Below, piece by piece: positions 44,345-56,700 of a DNA stretch of 61,261 nt. Each line of letters begins with the position of its first letter. Position 1 is the stretch's first letter. The stretch spans positions 1-61,261 of the forward strand of contig JADNRX010000327.1 of the NCBI GenBank assembly GCA_015501595.1. Direction: 5' to 3'. The translations under genes and the position numbers were made by a program. The notes beneath the pieces are model-generated. The model made no database searches and was not told the origin of the DNA. It saw nothing but the letters and a program-made list of their open reading frames with translations. This DNA is from Hymenopellis radicata (taxonomy: Eukaryota > Basidiomycota > Agaricomycetes > Agaricales > Physalacriaceae).

Positions 44345-46398
44345 GACATCCCCCCTATGTAGACATTAGCGTCGGTTCGTCAGGCGTAGGCTGAAGCCGC
44401 TTACCAGAGGGCGCGACTGGTGTACACGCTATCGACCGCATCAGGAAACGGCCTGTGGGCCAGAGGCTGCCTGAGGTAATCACTGCCACAGTGATAAACC
44501 AGAGGGCATTGAGGTGTCCTGCGGCATCTTGAGCTGCCTCAAGGCTCAGGCTGCAGTAGTCAGAAGCTTGAGTTACCTCTACGCTGTTGAGTTTACTTCA
44601 AGTCTACTGAAAGCATCGGCATCTGCAGCCCGTTACTCAAGATCACCTTGGCAGACTCAAAGACAATAACATTCTAGTCAATTGCCTTGAGGCAACTCTA
44701 GTGTCTCTAAAAGCAACCATGCATAACTACTACAATAGAGTTTCGCTGGGGCGACACAGCATACAATAGTTTGCCAGTCATACCCCACTCGAAAGATATT
44801 CAGGAAATGGGGCAGATGCGAGACCATTCATACCTGCACGGTCGAGCACCAAGGAGGCTATATAATGCCTGCTTTCTGTGTGCGTCCGCCACGAACACGG
44901 CACTCCATCGTAGGTCACGCACCGAGGTTGTCATGCACTGCAGGATACAATAAGAATTAAGACTAAAAACGGGAAGAAAAGACGCACTGAGAAAGCAGCA
45001 AGACACAGCGCAAATTTCTTTCTTTGTGCACGGACACATTCCGAGCACCGAGTTCACCATTGCGACAATGCCATATGGGATTGAGTCTGGGACTGCGGTC
45101 TGGTCGGCCAGTTGCTGGGCTTGCGACGGTCGTGGTGAGATCCGCTGGCGATGGGTTGACGCTAGCGACGGAGCTACCAGAGAGCGCGGCTTGTATGGTC
45201 GCTAACCTTCTGCGCTTCGCATCCGCTGTTGGCTCGTCGTCTGTCCGTGGTCGTTTAGCTGGAGTCCGCGGTTGTGACTGCTATCCGAGCTTTTGTATGT
45301 TCGCAGCACGCTCCTCGGCATCGTCGCCGTCGTCCTCTGGCAAGGGTGGAAGGAACATGTTGCCTGCTGTGGAGGGCTGACGCGGCACCTTGTCGTTGCA
45401 ATGGCGACGTGTACGTCGTCGTAACACGTCGCTTCCAGCCCGTGGACAGAGCGGCCTCGATACGAGGGCTTACGCGTGTGTCATGGTGGTAGGAGAAAGA
45501 CTTGCCTAAAGAAACGGCCATAGGAGACTTGATGAGCAAAATGATGAAAAACGTACTTATCTGAGCAAGCCCGACGTACGTTGTGCCCTCTTCGTTGTGA
45601 AAAAATCTTCATCGCCACCGCGGCATCAGTCTGGGAGGCGTCGCAGACGCGTCCAGCCGCAAGTGTGACCCTGTCTGTTTCGGAGAACTTGGATTCCAGC
45701 TTGGTGGATGGGCAGCGTCATTGTCCGGTTCCAATCGCTGCTGTCGTCCTCTGCGGATGGAAGGAAATAACCTGCTGCCTGCAGTTCAGGGCTTACACGG
45801 CTTTCGTCGTCGTCCTGGGGGATCATGGTCGTGGTAGGAGGCAGAGAAACACCTCCGCATCACTGTCCGGCTCGTTCGGATCGGTCATCCGATCATGAAC
45901 GGAATGAGCTCGTCGACGCTCGGGACAGCGACGTCGGGCTCGGAGTCGTAATCTAAGCATCGGAATATTATACAGGACACTAATACTGTATGTATCAATA
46001 AAATACTTGGTAAGAACATTATGTGCTGAGGTGAAATTAACCTTACGTAGATAGTATACCATCCAGACAACGTGAAATCGTGCGCGCCAGTGCGCTAAAC
46101 AACCCCGACTCCTCAAACTTTACTGGGATACACACCTCACAATGATATTAATCGACTAGAACTCAACTTAGAGTCGCTTTCCGTTGCAGTACCTTTGTAC
46201 TTGCTCGAGGGATCCATTTCACTACGACTTCAGGTGGGTCTGTAAGTTCGTTCCGCTCATTTTGGTAAAATCTTGTGGATCGTCGAATCGACTATTGATA
46301 CTTCATCTGGCTAAAGCACACCTTCTCCCGAGCAATTGCTGGCCCGCCATCGTCGTCGCCGTCTCCCAGATTTGGCAGCGGCGACTCGGACCGCAAAT

Positions 46399-46424
46399 CC
46401 GAACAGTGATCAAGCACTGTTCGG
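46399..46424. repeat. Perfect hairpin (element B copy)
   Basis: The same 26 bases as 39707-39732, with arms CCGAACAGTG and CACTGTTCGG around ATCAAG. The following palindrome CCTGTCAAGACAGG lies at about 46538-46551. Confidence 0.85.
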
Positions 46425-47202
46425 GCTGGCACAACCTACCCTTCTACCACCACCATCATCGACTTTGGTCGATCACTCGCTGCCTCTTCGTGTTCATCCC
46501 CCGATTTCGTCCGTCTCTTAGGATAGCCACGGTGTAAGCCCTGTCAAGACAGGCAGCCTCCGCCGTTGACAGTGCTCAGGCACCCCGCATGAACGGCGTC
46601 GTTGACTGAGGCAACACAATGCCCGCACTGCAACCACGAACGGGTTCTGCAGGAGCCGTCACTTGAGGAATAGATGCCGTCCCGTCTGCAGACGGGCAGC
46701 ATTACGCGGTGCGTTCTCATTTTCACATCCTTTTTGCCTGTGCTAAGTATCATATCCGCCGCCGCCACACCACGACACCATACCCAACCGTGGGCCTACT
46801 TAGAGCCAGGCCGACCTTGAGCAGGGCTTTGTGGGCCCATGGTTGGGAGGTGGTGTCGAGCGCGGTCTCTCCCGCTAAATTCTTTGGACCATTTCCCCCC
46901 GCGGTAAGTCCGTCATGTTTGCCACTGTCATCACATGCAACATCAATTTTCCTCAGGTTTTCCTTCATTCCCTGCTCCGTTCAAGTCCACTGAGCACACA
47001 ACTGATGCCACGTAGGCGTCACGTGTTAGTTGGGTTTTGCTCGACTAAGGGTGCATGCTCGATCATTTCACTTTACCCTTCTACCACCATCTCGTCTCAT
47101 TCCTCCCGCTGACCTACATACTGCAGTGAGCAACGACCTGATATACTGACAGCAAATACCTCCTCGACGATGACTTGAGCCTCGATGACAACCACCTTGG
47201 TG

Positions 47203-47545
47203 ACGACGACTGCCCCTCGACGACGACGACCACCTCGATGAGGACGACCGCCTCAAGCTCAAGCCTCGACGACGACCACCTCGATGACGATGACCGCCTC
47301 AAGCTTAAGCCTCGACGACGACCACCTCGATGAGGACGACCGCCTCAAGCTTAAGCCTCGACGACGACCACCTCGATGACGATGACCGCCTCAAGCTCAA
47401 GCCTCGACGATGACCACCTCGATGAGGACGACCGCCTCAAGCTCAAGCCCCGACGACGACCACCTCGATGAGGACAACCGCCTCAAGCCTCGACGACGAC
47501 CGCCTCAAGCTCAAGCCCCGACAACGACCACCTCGATAACCACCA
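47203..47545. repeat. 46-bp minisatellite in element B
   Basis: The unit CGCCTCAAGCTCAAGCCTCG, then (ACGACGACC)ACCTCGATGAGGACGAC, starts at 47249, 47295, 47341, 47387, 47433 and 47479. A 22-bp partial unit follows and then a further copy from 47501. Alternate units differ (GATGAGGACGAC versus GATGACGATGAC), giving a 92-bp higher-order period. The unit length is not a multiple of three, so it is not selected as coding. Each unit holds CTCAAG, the motif also enriched at the element's ends. Confidence 0.9.
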
Positions 47546-48128
47546 CGGCTCTGCAGACGACAACGACTGCATCATCAAATGATGATGACACCAACTGACC
47601 ACTCAGTCGACGATGACTATGATAACTACTTGACCAAATGTGATCAGCGGAGATGACGACGACGATGACTGACCTATGGTATGCTTATGGGATCTGTGAT
47701 ATTCCATACTCTTATATAATAGCCTCCTGTATTACTGTGTGTAATGTTGAATGCACTACATTTTTTTTTGGCTAATTTTTCGAGTTTCAAGTCTCTTGGA
47801 GGCTTTGCAAAGTTTGCTTGACTGATTTCAGTTCTGAATTATATTGTGTTGAGCTGTTGTTAGGTAGCTTTGTGTTTGAACCTAAGGTACATGTATCTTA
47901 TTTGGGGACAGCATGAGCTGCTTTGAACATGACTTGAGTGATCTTGAGTTAGACTCAAGGCATCTTTGAGTGATCGTAAGTTAGACTCAAGGCATCTTGA
48001 AAGAATGTTTGGACCTGAACCTTTGCCAAAGTTAACTGGGCAGAGTTCACACCCTGATGTCCTCTAGGCAACCATGTTCACTGTGGTTGACTCAGTCGTC
48101 CTCTAGGCTGGGGACCCGTTTCCTGATG

Positions 48129-48580
48129 CGCTGCCAGAGGTAGGGCCTGCAGTAATAGCTCGAGCGCTAGCAGTAGAAACATTTACGCTGAGGAACGACA
48201 GTTTCGCCATGACGGTTAAAGACATCGATTCTGGTGGGTTTCGGCGCCCTCATATACTTTACAGAACGAGGACTTTGAAACAGACAGGCAACTCTAGATT
48301 GATCAGTTGAAATATAAAACGAGTCATACGTCCATAGATTCGCTTACTTGGTCTGACCCTAGAGAACAGAGGCATTCAGAGTGTTTAACGTCGGAAGTGA
48401 GCGGCTAGCAGATGTCATAGTTGATGACACTTCCGCTTATAATCAGGACACGCGACGAAAGGGGCCGAAGCGTGATCTGTGTGTCTTATTTTCTTCTTTG
48501 TTTGTGATTTGACGGTCATGATGTCGGAATTTTCTGAGGTGCAGGTGTGTAGGTTTGTTCGGTTTGTATGATTAGCTGAA
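48129..48580. other. Spacer between element B and an F-box gene
   Basis: The minus strand next to the element (about 48210-48129) reads MAKLSFLSVNVSTASARAIT, a possible first exon of the family N gene cut off by element B, but with no supporting splice site. The rest would be the promoter of the plus-strand F-box gene. Confidence 0.3.
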
Positions 48581-49782
48581 ATGGGAACGTGCAGTTCATA
48601 CCGTCCACCAGCCTTCTTGATCTTTCCGCCAGAGATCTTGGACATCATCGTACGAATGGCTCGAGGCGACCGACGCTCGCTTGCATTAACTTGCCACAAG
48701 CTATCGTCATTCTGTTATCGATATTTGTTTTCTGTGTTTAAAAGCAACACGCCATATCTGTCAAGGCCCATCACGCATTGCATATCTTTTTTTGACCAGC
48801 TTCCCGCAAGCCGCATCTTACGTGCGTTACCTCTATATTTGACGCAACGTCTGACACCGCGGACCAAATGTATCGGCTCGTCAAAGTATGTGACGTCGGG
48901 CTAACCTTGGACACCATCCAATTTAGATATGCGGCGTTGCCGACGGCGTGGCCCCTCAGCGTTTACAATCGACATGCGCTGGTGTTTTACAACGCTGATT
49001 TTTGACATGAACTTGCTAGCGGACCTGTGGCTGAATTGCTACAAGCTTAAGGTTCTGCAAGTTCAGTCGCATCGGACTTGGAGCTTCAGGCCATTTGCGG
49101 TCGTCTTCCCCTCGTTCAACCGCAGTTCTGCGAGTTGGACGTCCTCGAGGTTCATCAAAACCCATGTCAGCCTATGCTGCATTCCGAGTCCTTCTTTTCA
49201 CGGGTTAGGATCATTGGGAATTGCATGTTGCGGGCCTGCATGAACTTAACGGTGTTACGGGTGTGGTTCGACGCTCATGATCTGCCGTTAATCAATCGGT
49301 TGATGCGTGGCACAGAACATTCGGTGCGTCACGTACTTCTGCGGGTCGTTAACAGTGAGGCAAAGTTATCTCATCTTGTTCTTTATGCTAATGGCTTTCT
49401 GATAGTTTCCCCGGACGTAGCGGAATATGGAGTTGATTTGAGTTTAGCCACGAGCCTTCATCGACTCCTTATTGTTTGCGACGCCAAACACCTGCACTTC
49501 GTCATACCTACGCTATCCTCAGTCGTCTTTCCGAACGGATTAAAGCACCTACGACTCGCGCTTGACGATTGTTTTCTATCATTGTCTGACGCGGAGTCGT
49601 TGACGAGTATTCTCTTGTCTATTCATAGACAAATGGGAGGTGCCATGCGTTTTAAGGTCGATGCGGTTCGCGTGGTGGACTCTCCTGCGATTTGGTTTCG
49701 ATGGGCCGGCGCTCATGTTGACGGTAGTCTTACCTTGAAGCACGCTCTGGTTGATGTTAACATATACCGTGCGTTACTATGA
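48581..49782 (+). CDS. F-box protein (copy 2), possibly frameshifted
   Basis: ATG 48581. Residues 11-50 form an F-box (LIFPPEILDIIVRMARGDRR, LALTCHKLSSFCYRYLF). An intron (48894-48934) follows. The frame then carries LIFDMNLLADLWLNCYKLKV, but must shift to reach the long C-terminal frame (AICGRLPLVQPQFCELDVLE, MNLTVLRVWFDAHDLPLINR, LHRLLIVCDAKHLHFVIPTL, GLKHLRLALDDC). A 29-nt GT-AG segment at about 49053-49081 would bridge the frames but is unusually short. A frame slip is the alternative. Mushroom genomes hold hundreds of F-box paralogues that act as substrate adaptors of SCF ubiquitin ligases; this one's target is unknown. Confidence 0.6.
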
Positions 49783-49945
49783 ACGCGGCAATTTACTGTG
49801 TTTTCCGGAATGTAATGTACACCTACCAGAGGTGTTACTGATTTGGTTGTCGTTTGTGGGGTCGGAACGCTTATCCGAGCATGTACGGTCATACGCCGCA
49901 TGAGAACGAAGGGCGGAAGGGAAAATATATTTGTGCATTTCTAGA

Positions 49946-50880
49946 TTACATGTAGACTACTGTTAAGGGGACCTCGCTCATTAACGCATGGTCAGCTGGG
50001 CCCATTTGCGATTTTCTTATTTGGTCTTGCAAACGTGATAGGAGAATGGCGAACAAAATTTTCAAATCCACCAACTCAACTCCATCTTCGTCTATGTGTC
50101 CTCGAAGAGCAAACGCTATGAGCACAATGTCGCCGGTGTCAAGCTTCGTCGCGATCTGATCAAGGCCCGGGTAACATGGTAGGTGCATGTTATGTTGGCC
50201 GTCGAAGCAAGGTACAATGCGATCATTGGGGCGGGGGACTACAGATGGTGAGGGAACGATTATATTGAGAGAAGTGGCGCACTCGGACCGTGAGTGAGTC
50301 CGTTCATCGGAGGTTCGGGTTCGGGACAACCAATCTTTCGTTCAAAGTCTACAAACAGTGAGCGGGGAATTTACAGGCGGATGAGGGTTCATACCGTGGC
50401 GTGTACGGAGTACAGTGCCCGCCACCAGTCCGTTATGTGCGATTTCAAATTTTGGATGTTGAAATTGTAAGATTGAGGAGGCATTGAGCAGGGTCTGAGA
50501 GGCGAGACGCATGATAGGTTGCACCGCAATATATCGAACACGACCTTCGGGTCGTTCAAGTAAGTGAGAGCATACGACGCGGCCTATGATATAGAAAGCT
50601 GCTTCTTTGGGATTGGTTCTCAACGTTTCGGATGCGGTGACAATCCTAAATGAGGTTGGCGATGTTAGTAGGCGGGTGTAGGTGCTGGGATTGGCGGAGA
50701 ATAGGTTATCTAGGTTTGGAATCCCGGGGCGCGTTGCTAGAGATAAGACGTTGCTAAACAATATACGGTTAGCATCGGCAGTAAGTGATGGATCTAAGCG
50801 TGCCGTAGTCTCTCGGGATCGTACGGAAAGGCGTCCCGCAAAGCAAAGCTTGGTACGATTTGGGGATTAGTTTCTGCCAT
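49946..50880 (-). CDS. Family P protein, copy 3 (unknown function)
   Basis: ATG 50880 (MAETNPQIVPSFALRDAF) is joined by an intron with a clear branch site and acceptor (CTAAC...TTGTTTAG, ending near 50763) to SNVLSLATRPGIPNLDNLFS. The core follows: EAAFYIIGRVVCSHLL, RYIAVQPIMRLASQTLLNAS, FQHPKFEIAHNGLVAGTVL. After an intron ending before 50320 comes the C-terminal exon: NDRIVPCFDGQHNMHLPCYP, GDIVLIAFALRGHID and SEVPLTVV, ending at 49946. It aligns block by block with copies 1 and 2. I see no lesion in the exons read, so this is the best preserved copy, but it lacks the long disordered N-terminus of copy 2. Confidence 0.55.
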
Positions 50881-51290
50881 GGGTGGGGTCGACGGTATCG
50901 CTCTGTGGAGTGTTTAGGTCAGTGGGGAAGAAATTTTTGTGAGGTCTTACATATCCAACATTGTGGCAGTGAAAGGTTAAGGTGTGTTGCGGTCGGGGAT
51001 CTATACCGAGAAGGCGGATCAACTTACGTCATATGTGACATGCGGGCCGAAGCGGGCGTGGCGGAATTGAGCTATGGGCCTACTGTTTAATGACCTCGAC
51101 GGGGAGTTCTCACAACGGGTGGTAAACGATTTTGAGATATTTTACACGACATACGGACGTAGGGACATGCCATAATACAAGTACAGAGCCATATTCGTCA
51201 TTTATTCGGGTCAATCTTCGAAACGACCTTCCGACATGTACCATAGAAGAAAGCTGTCAGCAGTTATAGGTTTGTTTGAATGACATGTTG

Positions 51291-51629
51291 TTATGAAACG
51301 AACCTCGGCAGCTCTCCAGCAATGATGGGGAAGTCAGCTTCGCCTACATCCTTCAAAAGTCCGTTTTCAGACCGCATAACGACGATGTTTCCGGTCCAAA
51401 TGTTAAACATCCCATCGACGCTCGACGACACCGCGCGAAGATAGGACGAAACGATGTCATTTTTGAGGTTTCGTGAATAAAATTCTTGAATGGGGCAGAT
51501 AGCAATATGCAGAAAGGTGGAGTCGGCCAAGGGGGTTTGATAGATGAATTGTGGGGATGGGGTGGAGGGTGATTCGGATGGAGTTGAATATGCGTCACAA
51601 ATGTATCGTTTGAGGCTTGAGTTCTTCAA
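51291..51629 (-). CDS. Hypothetical ORF, weakly like family P
   Basis: This 112-codon open frame has no clear ATG near its 5' end. Part of it (STFLHIAICPIQEFYSRNLK, MFNIWTGNIVVM) can be laid beside the RQISIQPIHRF... block of family P, but the match is weak. It may be an exon of a larger decayed gene between copy 3 and the F-box gene. 50881-51290 holds nothing else that I can support. Confidence 0.25.
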   Translation of the reverse strand: MKNSSLKRYICDAYSTPSESPSTPSPQFIYQTPLADSTFLHIAICPIQEFYSRNLKNDIVSSYLRAVSSSVDGMFNIWTGNIVVMRSENGLLKDVGEADFPIIAGELPRFVS

Positions 51630-51738
51630 GGTTGCCCACGGTGGCGTTTAAATTCGGTACCTCGATGTATGCCAACGAAGGGCGTAGAGATGTCGTTGCA
51701 ATTACCATGCATCGCAGCTATGAGGTGCAAGTCGCTTG

Positions 51739-53109
51739 TTAGTGCTGTTGGTCCTTCAATGGATGATGACGTACATTGGGCATTAGACGAGATTGCTCAA
51801 TCATATTCGACGTTCGCTGTATGGATGATTCGTTGTGCTCGGGGAGACCTGGTGGGTAGTATGGCTCTCGGCTTCGAAGGGACATCATGGGCTGCACCTC
51901 TAGTTGCACATTATCAGAAGACATGCTTCCGTTTATCAAGCGTCGAACGGTAAACGCTTCTCTCTGCCATCGGACAAAGGACTCCGGGGTGGGCATGGAA
52001 ATGAGGACGGATTGCAATCCCATGACGGCCACCCAACCTCGCGATGCAATACATGATCCGAGTTGCGTCCACCCGTCTCTATGAAGCTGACGGTCCAAGG
52101 TGATCTCCAGTCTAAGAGATGTGAGCTCATGCGGTCTGGGTAGAGAAAGCAGAGCGTCGGCCAAATCGGAAATCATGGTTTCGTTGATGGCGAGCGAAAG
52201 TTGTACGAGAGCTGTTAAGAGATGGAATTTGGAAAACACGTCATTCGTAGAAGCTGTATGATGATATCAGAATAAAGTATGAAGAGGGAGAGGAAGTGAT
52301 GAGGAAAACGTACGACAGTTGACGACGGTCAGTTTCACAATGCAGACGATGGGCGCAATGCTTTCCATCAGGGATGCCAAGATCGCAGATGGCTCGAGCC
52401 CAGTGTCAAAACAAACCCGCTGAATGCTCCACAACGTGTTTTGATGAAGATGGCGTAGGATGCCAAACAAATCACGTCGGGAGGCATTTTCAGTCAAATA
52501 CATGGTAAGGTCGGTAACGTGAGGGGCAACGAGATGAGATGTAAGGGCGCGAGCGGTGACAGCCCGGGATGCGAAGTCGCTCGATTGGCTACATGAGCAG
52601 TTGGAATCCAGCTTGAGGGATGTCAATTTTTTAGCGGCTATCATCAATGATAGAAAGGTTTCGGGGTCGATGGTGACATCTTCAAGAATGAGGGACAACG
52701 TATGGCCAAAGATTCCGTCGCACAGGGGACTTGTTAACAGGACGGGAAGTGACACGCCAGCCAATGTTAACGATTGTAGATCGGCATGTTGCGTACAAAG
52801 TTGTATCAGTTCTGCGAGCAATTCGGGAGGCTCCGTCAATGGGGCCATGATTATGATTTGAGTAACGCAGGTTGCCAACGTCGGTGACGACGATAAACGG
52901 ATGAGCCACGTCTGTAGTGAACGGGCGGACCGGGATGGGGCGCCACATCGGACGACTGAAAAACATCGGGGGAGAAAAAATCGACGAAACGACCTGAATA
53001 CAAGAGTTCCAATTCGAAGGGCGTGAACGTCATCCCAGGAAAACATGCATATATGCTGCGTGATTTCCTCCGGTAGGAAAACTGAAAATTCAGGCTGGCG
53101 GTCACTCAT
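51739..53109 (-). CDS. F-box protein (copy 1)
   Basis: The exons are 53109-52314 and 52253-51739, joined by a 60-nt intron (GTACGTTT...ATACAG), about 436 residues. The F-box is at residues 8-50 (FLPEEITQHICMFSWDDVHA, LVFRSFRRFFLPRCFSV). The remainder is made of irregular LRR-like helices and strands (LQSLTLAGVSLPVLL, KLTSLKLDSNCSCSQ, HVTDLTMYLTENASRRDLFG, HELTSLRLEITLDRQL). The start is ATG 53109 (MSDRQPEFSVFLPEE); the 21 codons upstream begin with GTG only. It is likely to be an SCF adaptor with unknown target, intact as read. Confidence 0.7.
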
Positions 53110-53172
53110 GAAGGAATGAGAATTATGAGGATAGGAGGGGAAAGAGTGGTAAGGACGGGAAAGGGGCTGCAC

Positions 53173-53741
53173 AGGTATCGTGATTGGAAGGCCAACGTTG
53201 TTTTAAACGGATGACTCAAAACTTGAAGCGCGGCAATTGAACGTTTCGGAAGCGGACGAAGTTTTCCATTGCCCATAAAACACAGGATCATCTATCTGCT
53301 TGAAGGATGTGGATCTATTTAAGCGTTCGTAGGGAGGAAGATAAACAGAAAGCGTCGTACGAAAAGCTGGTGGTTGTCGGTGACAAAATACCGCATGCTC
53401 ATTCGCCATTATGGCGGAAGAGTGGCGGGTGACATGGAAAGTAAGCCGCCTCCCTATGGTGGTGGCGCGAGCTACCCTTTGAAATATCCTGGGGATGGAA
53501 CGTTAGCGTATTAGTCGGTTGACGCGAGCGATGTACGGTTTTACCGGCGTGGCCCAAATAGCAATGGCGAGTTCTTCACAGCAAACAAGAGAGTCTAAAA
53601 ATGATGTGATGATGGCTGACATGTCCTCGTGGCAATCACCGAACGGTTGAACATGTGATATTCTTGAGGTCGGACCGTTACTTATGTCGGTCCCAAATAT
53701 ACTAACGACGATGATGTTAAATCTTCAAATGGTTAAGGCGC
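53173..53741. other. Spacer between F-box gene and Helitron 3' side
   Basis: This region would hold the F-box promoter (TTAAATAG-like box near 53315 on the minus strand) and the 3' terminus of the Helitron. A 39-codon minus-strand ORF from ATG near 53624 (MSAIITSFLDSLVCCEELAI) ends near 53505; it may be a remnant C-terminus. I could not identify the expected hairpin plus CTRR end. Confidence 0.35.
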
Positions 53742-56700
53742 TTATAGTGCGTGTCCTACAGCATCTGTATACCAACATAAATCTTGACCAGCTCTCAACA
53801 AAGTTTTTTCAGCAAGCTGCTTCAATCGTACCTCCTCCTTCCGGCTTTCCTCGGAAACATGACCTGAAATGTTTTTCGGTTTGACTTCTCCCAAGATCAT
53901 GTGTAAGCCCATCGGACCCTCGGGGCCGCAACGTATGCGGGATAGCATCACATACAATGCGGCGATACAGGAACAGCTTTCTAGATGAGCTGTTAGGTAA
54001 TTAAGTGTTCGACTTTGCGAGTTGTGTACCGTGCATGCGAAGCCAGGAACGAGGGGCAGTTGGAATCGATCGGCGCTGTACACTTTAGAATCTGAATCCA
54101 ACATATAGTCAATGCCCTTGAGGCTCGGCGTCACGACTGCACGATGCGGGTGGGAGGCGTTGGGGTCTGGATTGCTGTAGCTAGGGAAGTCAACTTCTGC
54201 GGATATTGCATATCGGCGATGATTTCGAACGGCATAGTTAATGGAAATTAACTTGCCACTCGCGCCGTTACACAAGCCTAGTTCAACGGCCTTGTTATCT
54301 ACCATCGTAACCGGCATGCCAACCACCAGGGGAAGGCGTCCGCTTAGGTCGCTGGCGTTCGCTTTGATTGGAGTTCGCCAGGCGGCTTTGGCATTGCGCC
54401 CTTTATGCCAATAGATTAGCATGACGGAAAGGCAATAGAGCTCATTCAGATGCCCACCTGTTAGCTCAACACTATTTTTACCCGTTCCAACGATGTCTTG
54501 GGCATAATATACTGCGAATTCTTGACCAGTTGCCGTGGAAAAGGCCTGAGTCATATTCCAATTATGCATATTTCGAGTGAAATTCGTGTATGTGATGAGT
54601 GGCGCAGCTCGTGACTTATGTTCTTATCTGGGGGGCAAAAGAGAGGCCTCTACCCACTGGTCTATGTTGACTGGATCGTCCGTAGATGTGTAATGGTGTC
54701 GGTTAAGCTCAAACTGCTGTAGATAGGCGAGATCGCTGTCCTTCCCGCGGATCGTGCACAGTCCCTTGCGTAGACGCGTTAACAAGTCGACGTATCGGGG
54801 ACATTGTTGTCTGATAACCTGATCAAAAACAACGCAGTTTTGAATTTCCCAGTAATTCTTGACAGCAATAGCGTTGCTCCTAGCGTGCGCGCTAAGACTT
54901 TGAACGCTTGCGGATATGTCCGCAAGCGAAGTGTATCGATGATTATATAGAGAGGTGGTGTTTGGACACAACAGCTGAAATTGATCGCCAGACAAGACGA
55001 CGTCCAGATGTCCAAATGCATCGTCTGTGCAGTGTCGAGCTAGATTGATATACCTGTAACGAAAATCAACGGATGGAGACGGAAGAGTCGGATATTGAAG
55101 CATACCGTGAGGCCTTCTCAAATTGAGAGGTTCCCATAAACAGAAATTCGTCTATGATGAGCATTTTTGTATATTGTAAGCGCTCGGACAATGTGGCAAG
55201 GGAGCGGGAGTTCTTCGCCAGGAGAGACTTCAGCGCCACCCGAAGGGAAAGCTCAGCCGCTACGGTGGAACCGCCGATGTTGGCGGCAGCTATACCAGTG
55301 GGAGCAGTGAACGTTAGCTCCTGTTCGATTCGAGCGCCGTAAAAAAAGTCTTGACAGCGTCGTACATCCGGGATTTGCCGGTTCCACCGGGGCCAGCTAC
55401 TACAAGACGATAGGGAGCACGGCCGGGGTTGCCCAACAATTGGAGTCGACTGTTTGCAATAAGGAGGAACGCCAGCCGCTGTTCCCTATTGAGTGTGTAA
55501 GCCTCCGAAACCGATATCGCTAATTTCTTCCAACCGTCAAGCTGCGCCCAATAACGATCGTCGCCTTTATGCGCCCGGACGGATTGCGCTTTCGCGAGCT
55601 CAGCTTCCTGGGAAAGCGTTGTTCTCATGGGAGCATTGTACCAGTGTGAATAATTTCGTTGTCTATGAGACTCTGCGTCACCGTTAGCGTTTGATTCCTG
55701 GCGTGCTAAATGTTATATTCGGATTAGCGGGGGAGAAGGGGAGGGATTATTGTTTACAGCATACCATGTCGAAGTTGTCGTACAGCAGCACGATGACCCG
55801 CCATACGCTCCACGGCGTCGAGAATTTCATAACTAGCCTCTCCAGACGTGGCGTGAACACTTCCTCCGATCTTTCCCACATAATGGTGATCAACGAGATT
55901 AGGGGTGTATATGTTGGCCGCCATGGTCAGAACTCGGACAGCGTTGACGGTTTGTAATGCGCGATGTCCACACCGTTCTTGGAAATCGCTGGTTGATGAT
56001 ATCTCCGGGTTCTCCGCATCAGGGCTCGGTTGTGGCTCGGATTCCATTTGTCCAAGTTGCCAATTCAAGTCGTGGGAAAGATCATCTTCCTCGCCATCGA
56101 TGTGCGTGGTGGGATGACCGCCACCGGCGGCGAAGGAGGCATATCGTTGCCGGCTCATAGCGGAAAAGTCCGCGGGGCGTCTCTACACTCCCACTGTTCC
56201 TGCATATGGTTTATTACATCAATCAAGCTGGGATCTAGGCCCTTAAGCAAGGCCTGAATACCGTTCTTGGAGAGAACATCATTCGGATTGAGAGGGGCCG
56301 TTTTAGATCGTCTCCACGGCATAAACAACGCCAACATTGCGATTGCATAGCGATCATCATCTTTTGAAAGATCTTTGCGGGGATGGGACAGCCAAGGAGA
56401 ACGGGTACGTGGCGTACGCTGCGCTTTCGTAGTCCATGGTACTTTGTTGGGGATGTCCACAAGCAAACGATAGTGTTGGTCGGGGTAAAGCCTTATCTGC
56501 TTCGGAAAGCGTTAACATAAATGACACAAAATCTAGCCCAAAAAACTGACCGGAACGTTCATCATCGCAATCGGTATAGATGGGACGCGCTCGGCACCTG
56601 GAGTAAGGGAAATTTTCTCATATTGGCCCAAAAGGTCCCACATGCATATGTTCTCCAACGCCAGCGGACGATAAAGTACATCGTATACCAAGGATGATAC

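Larger units (their letters stand above)
44439..48128. mobile_element. TIR element B, 3.7 kb, non-autonomous relative of A
   Basis: The left terminus is CATCAGGAAACGG and the right terminus is its exact complement (CCGTTTCCTGATG). Homology with element A covers the termini, subterminal CTCAAG/CTTGAG-rich zones, a block at 45860-46070 matching 39205-39420 (GTTCGGATCGGTCATCCGAT, AGATAGTATACCAT), and the hairpin region 46399-46560. There is no transposase ORF. The interior also contains a 46-bp minisatellite (47203-47545). A target-site duplication could not be fixed; CCAGAGG occurs near both ends but is not adjacent to the termini. It separates a family N gene from possible upstream exon sequence. 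Confidence 0.8.

Noticed and set aside
47203..47545. Minisatellite in element B considered as a CRISPR array or coding repeat
   Set aside because: The units are contiguous without unique spacers, the host is eukaryotic and 46 is not a multiple of three.
44402..48140. CCAGAGG near both ends of element B as its target-site duplication
   Set aside because: The left copy is about 30 bp from the terminus and the right copy about 5 bp, and the left one overlaps an intron donor. The match is probably accidental.
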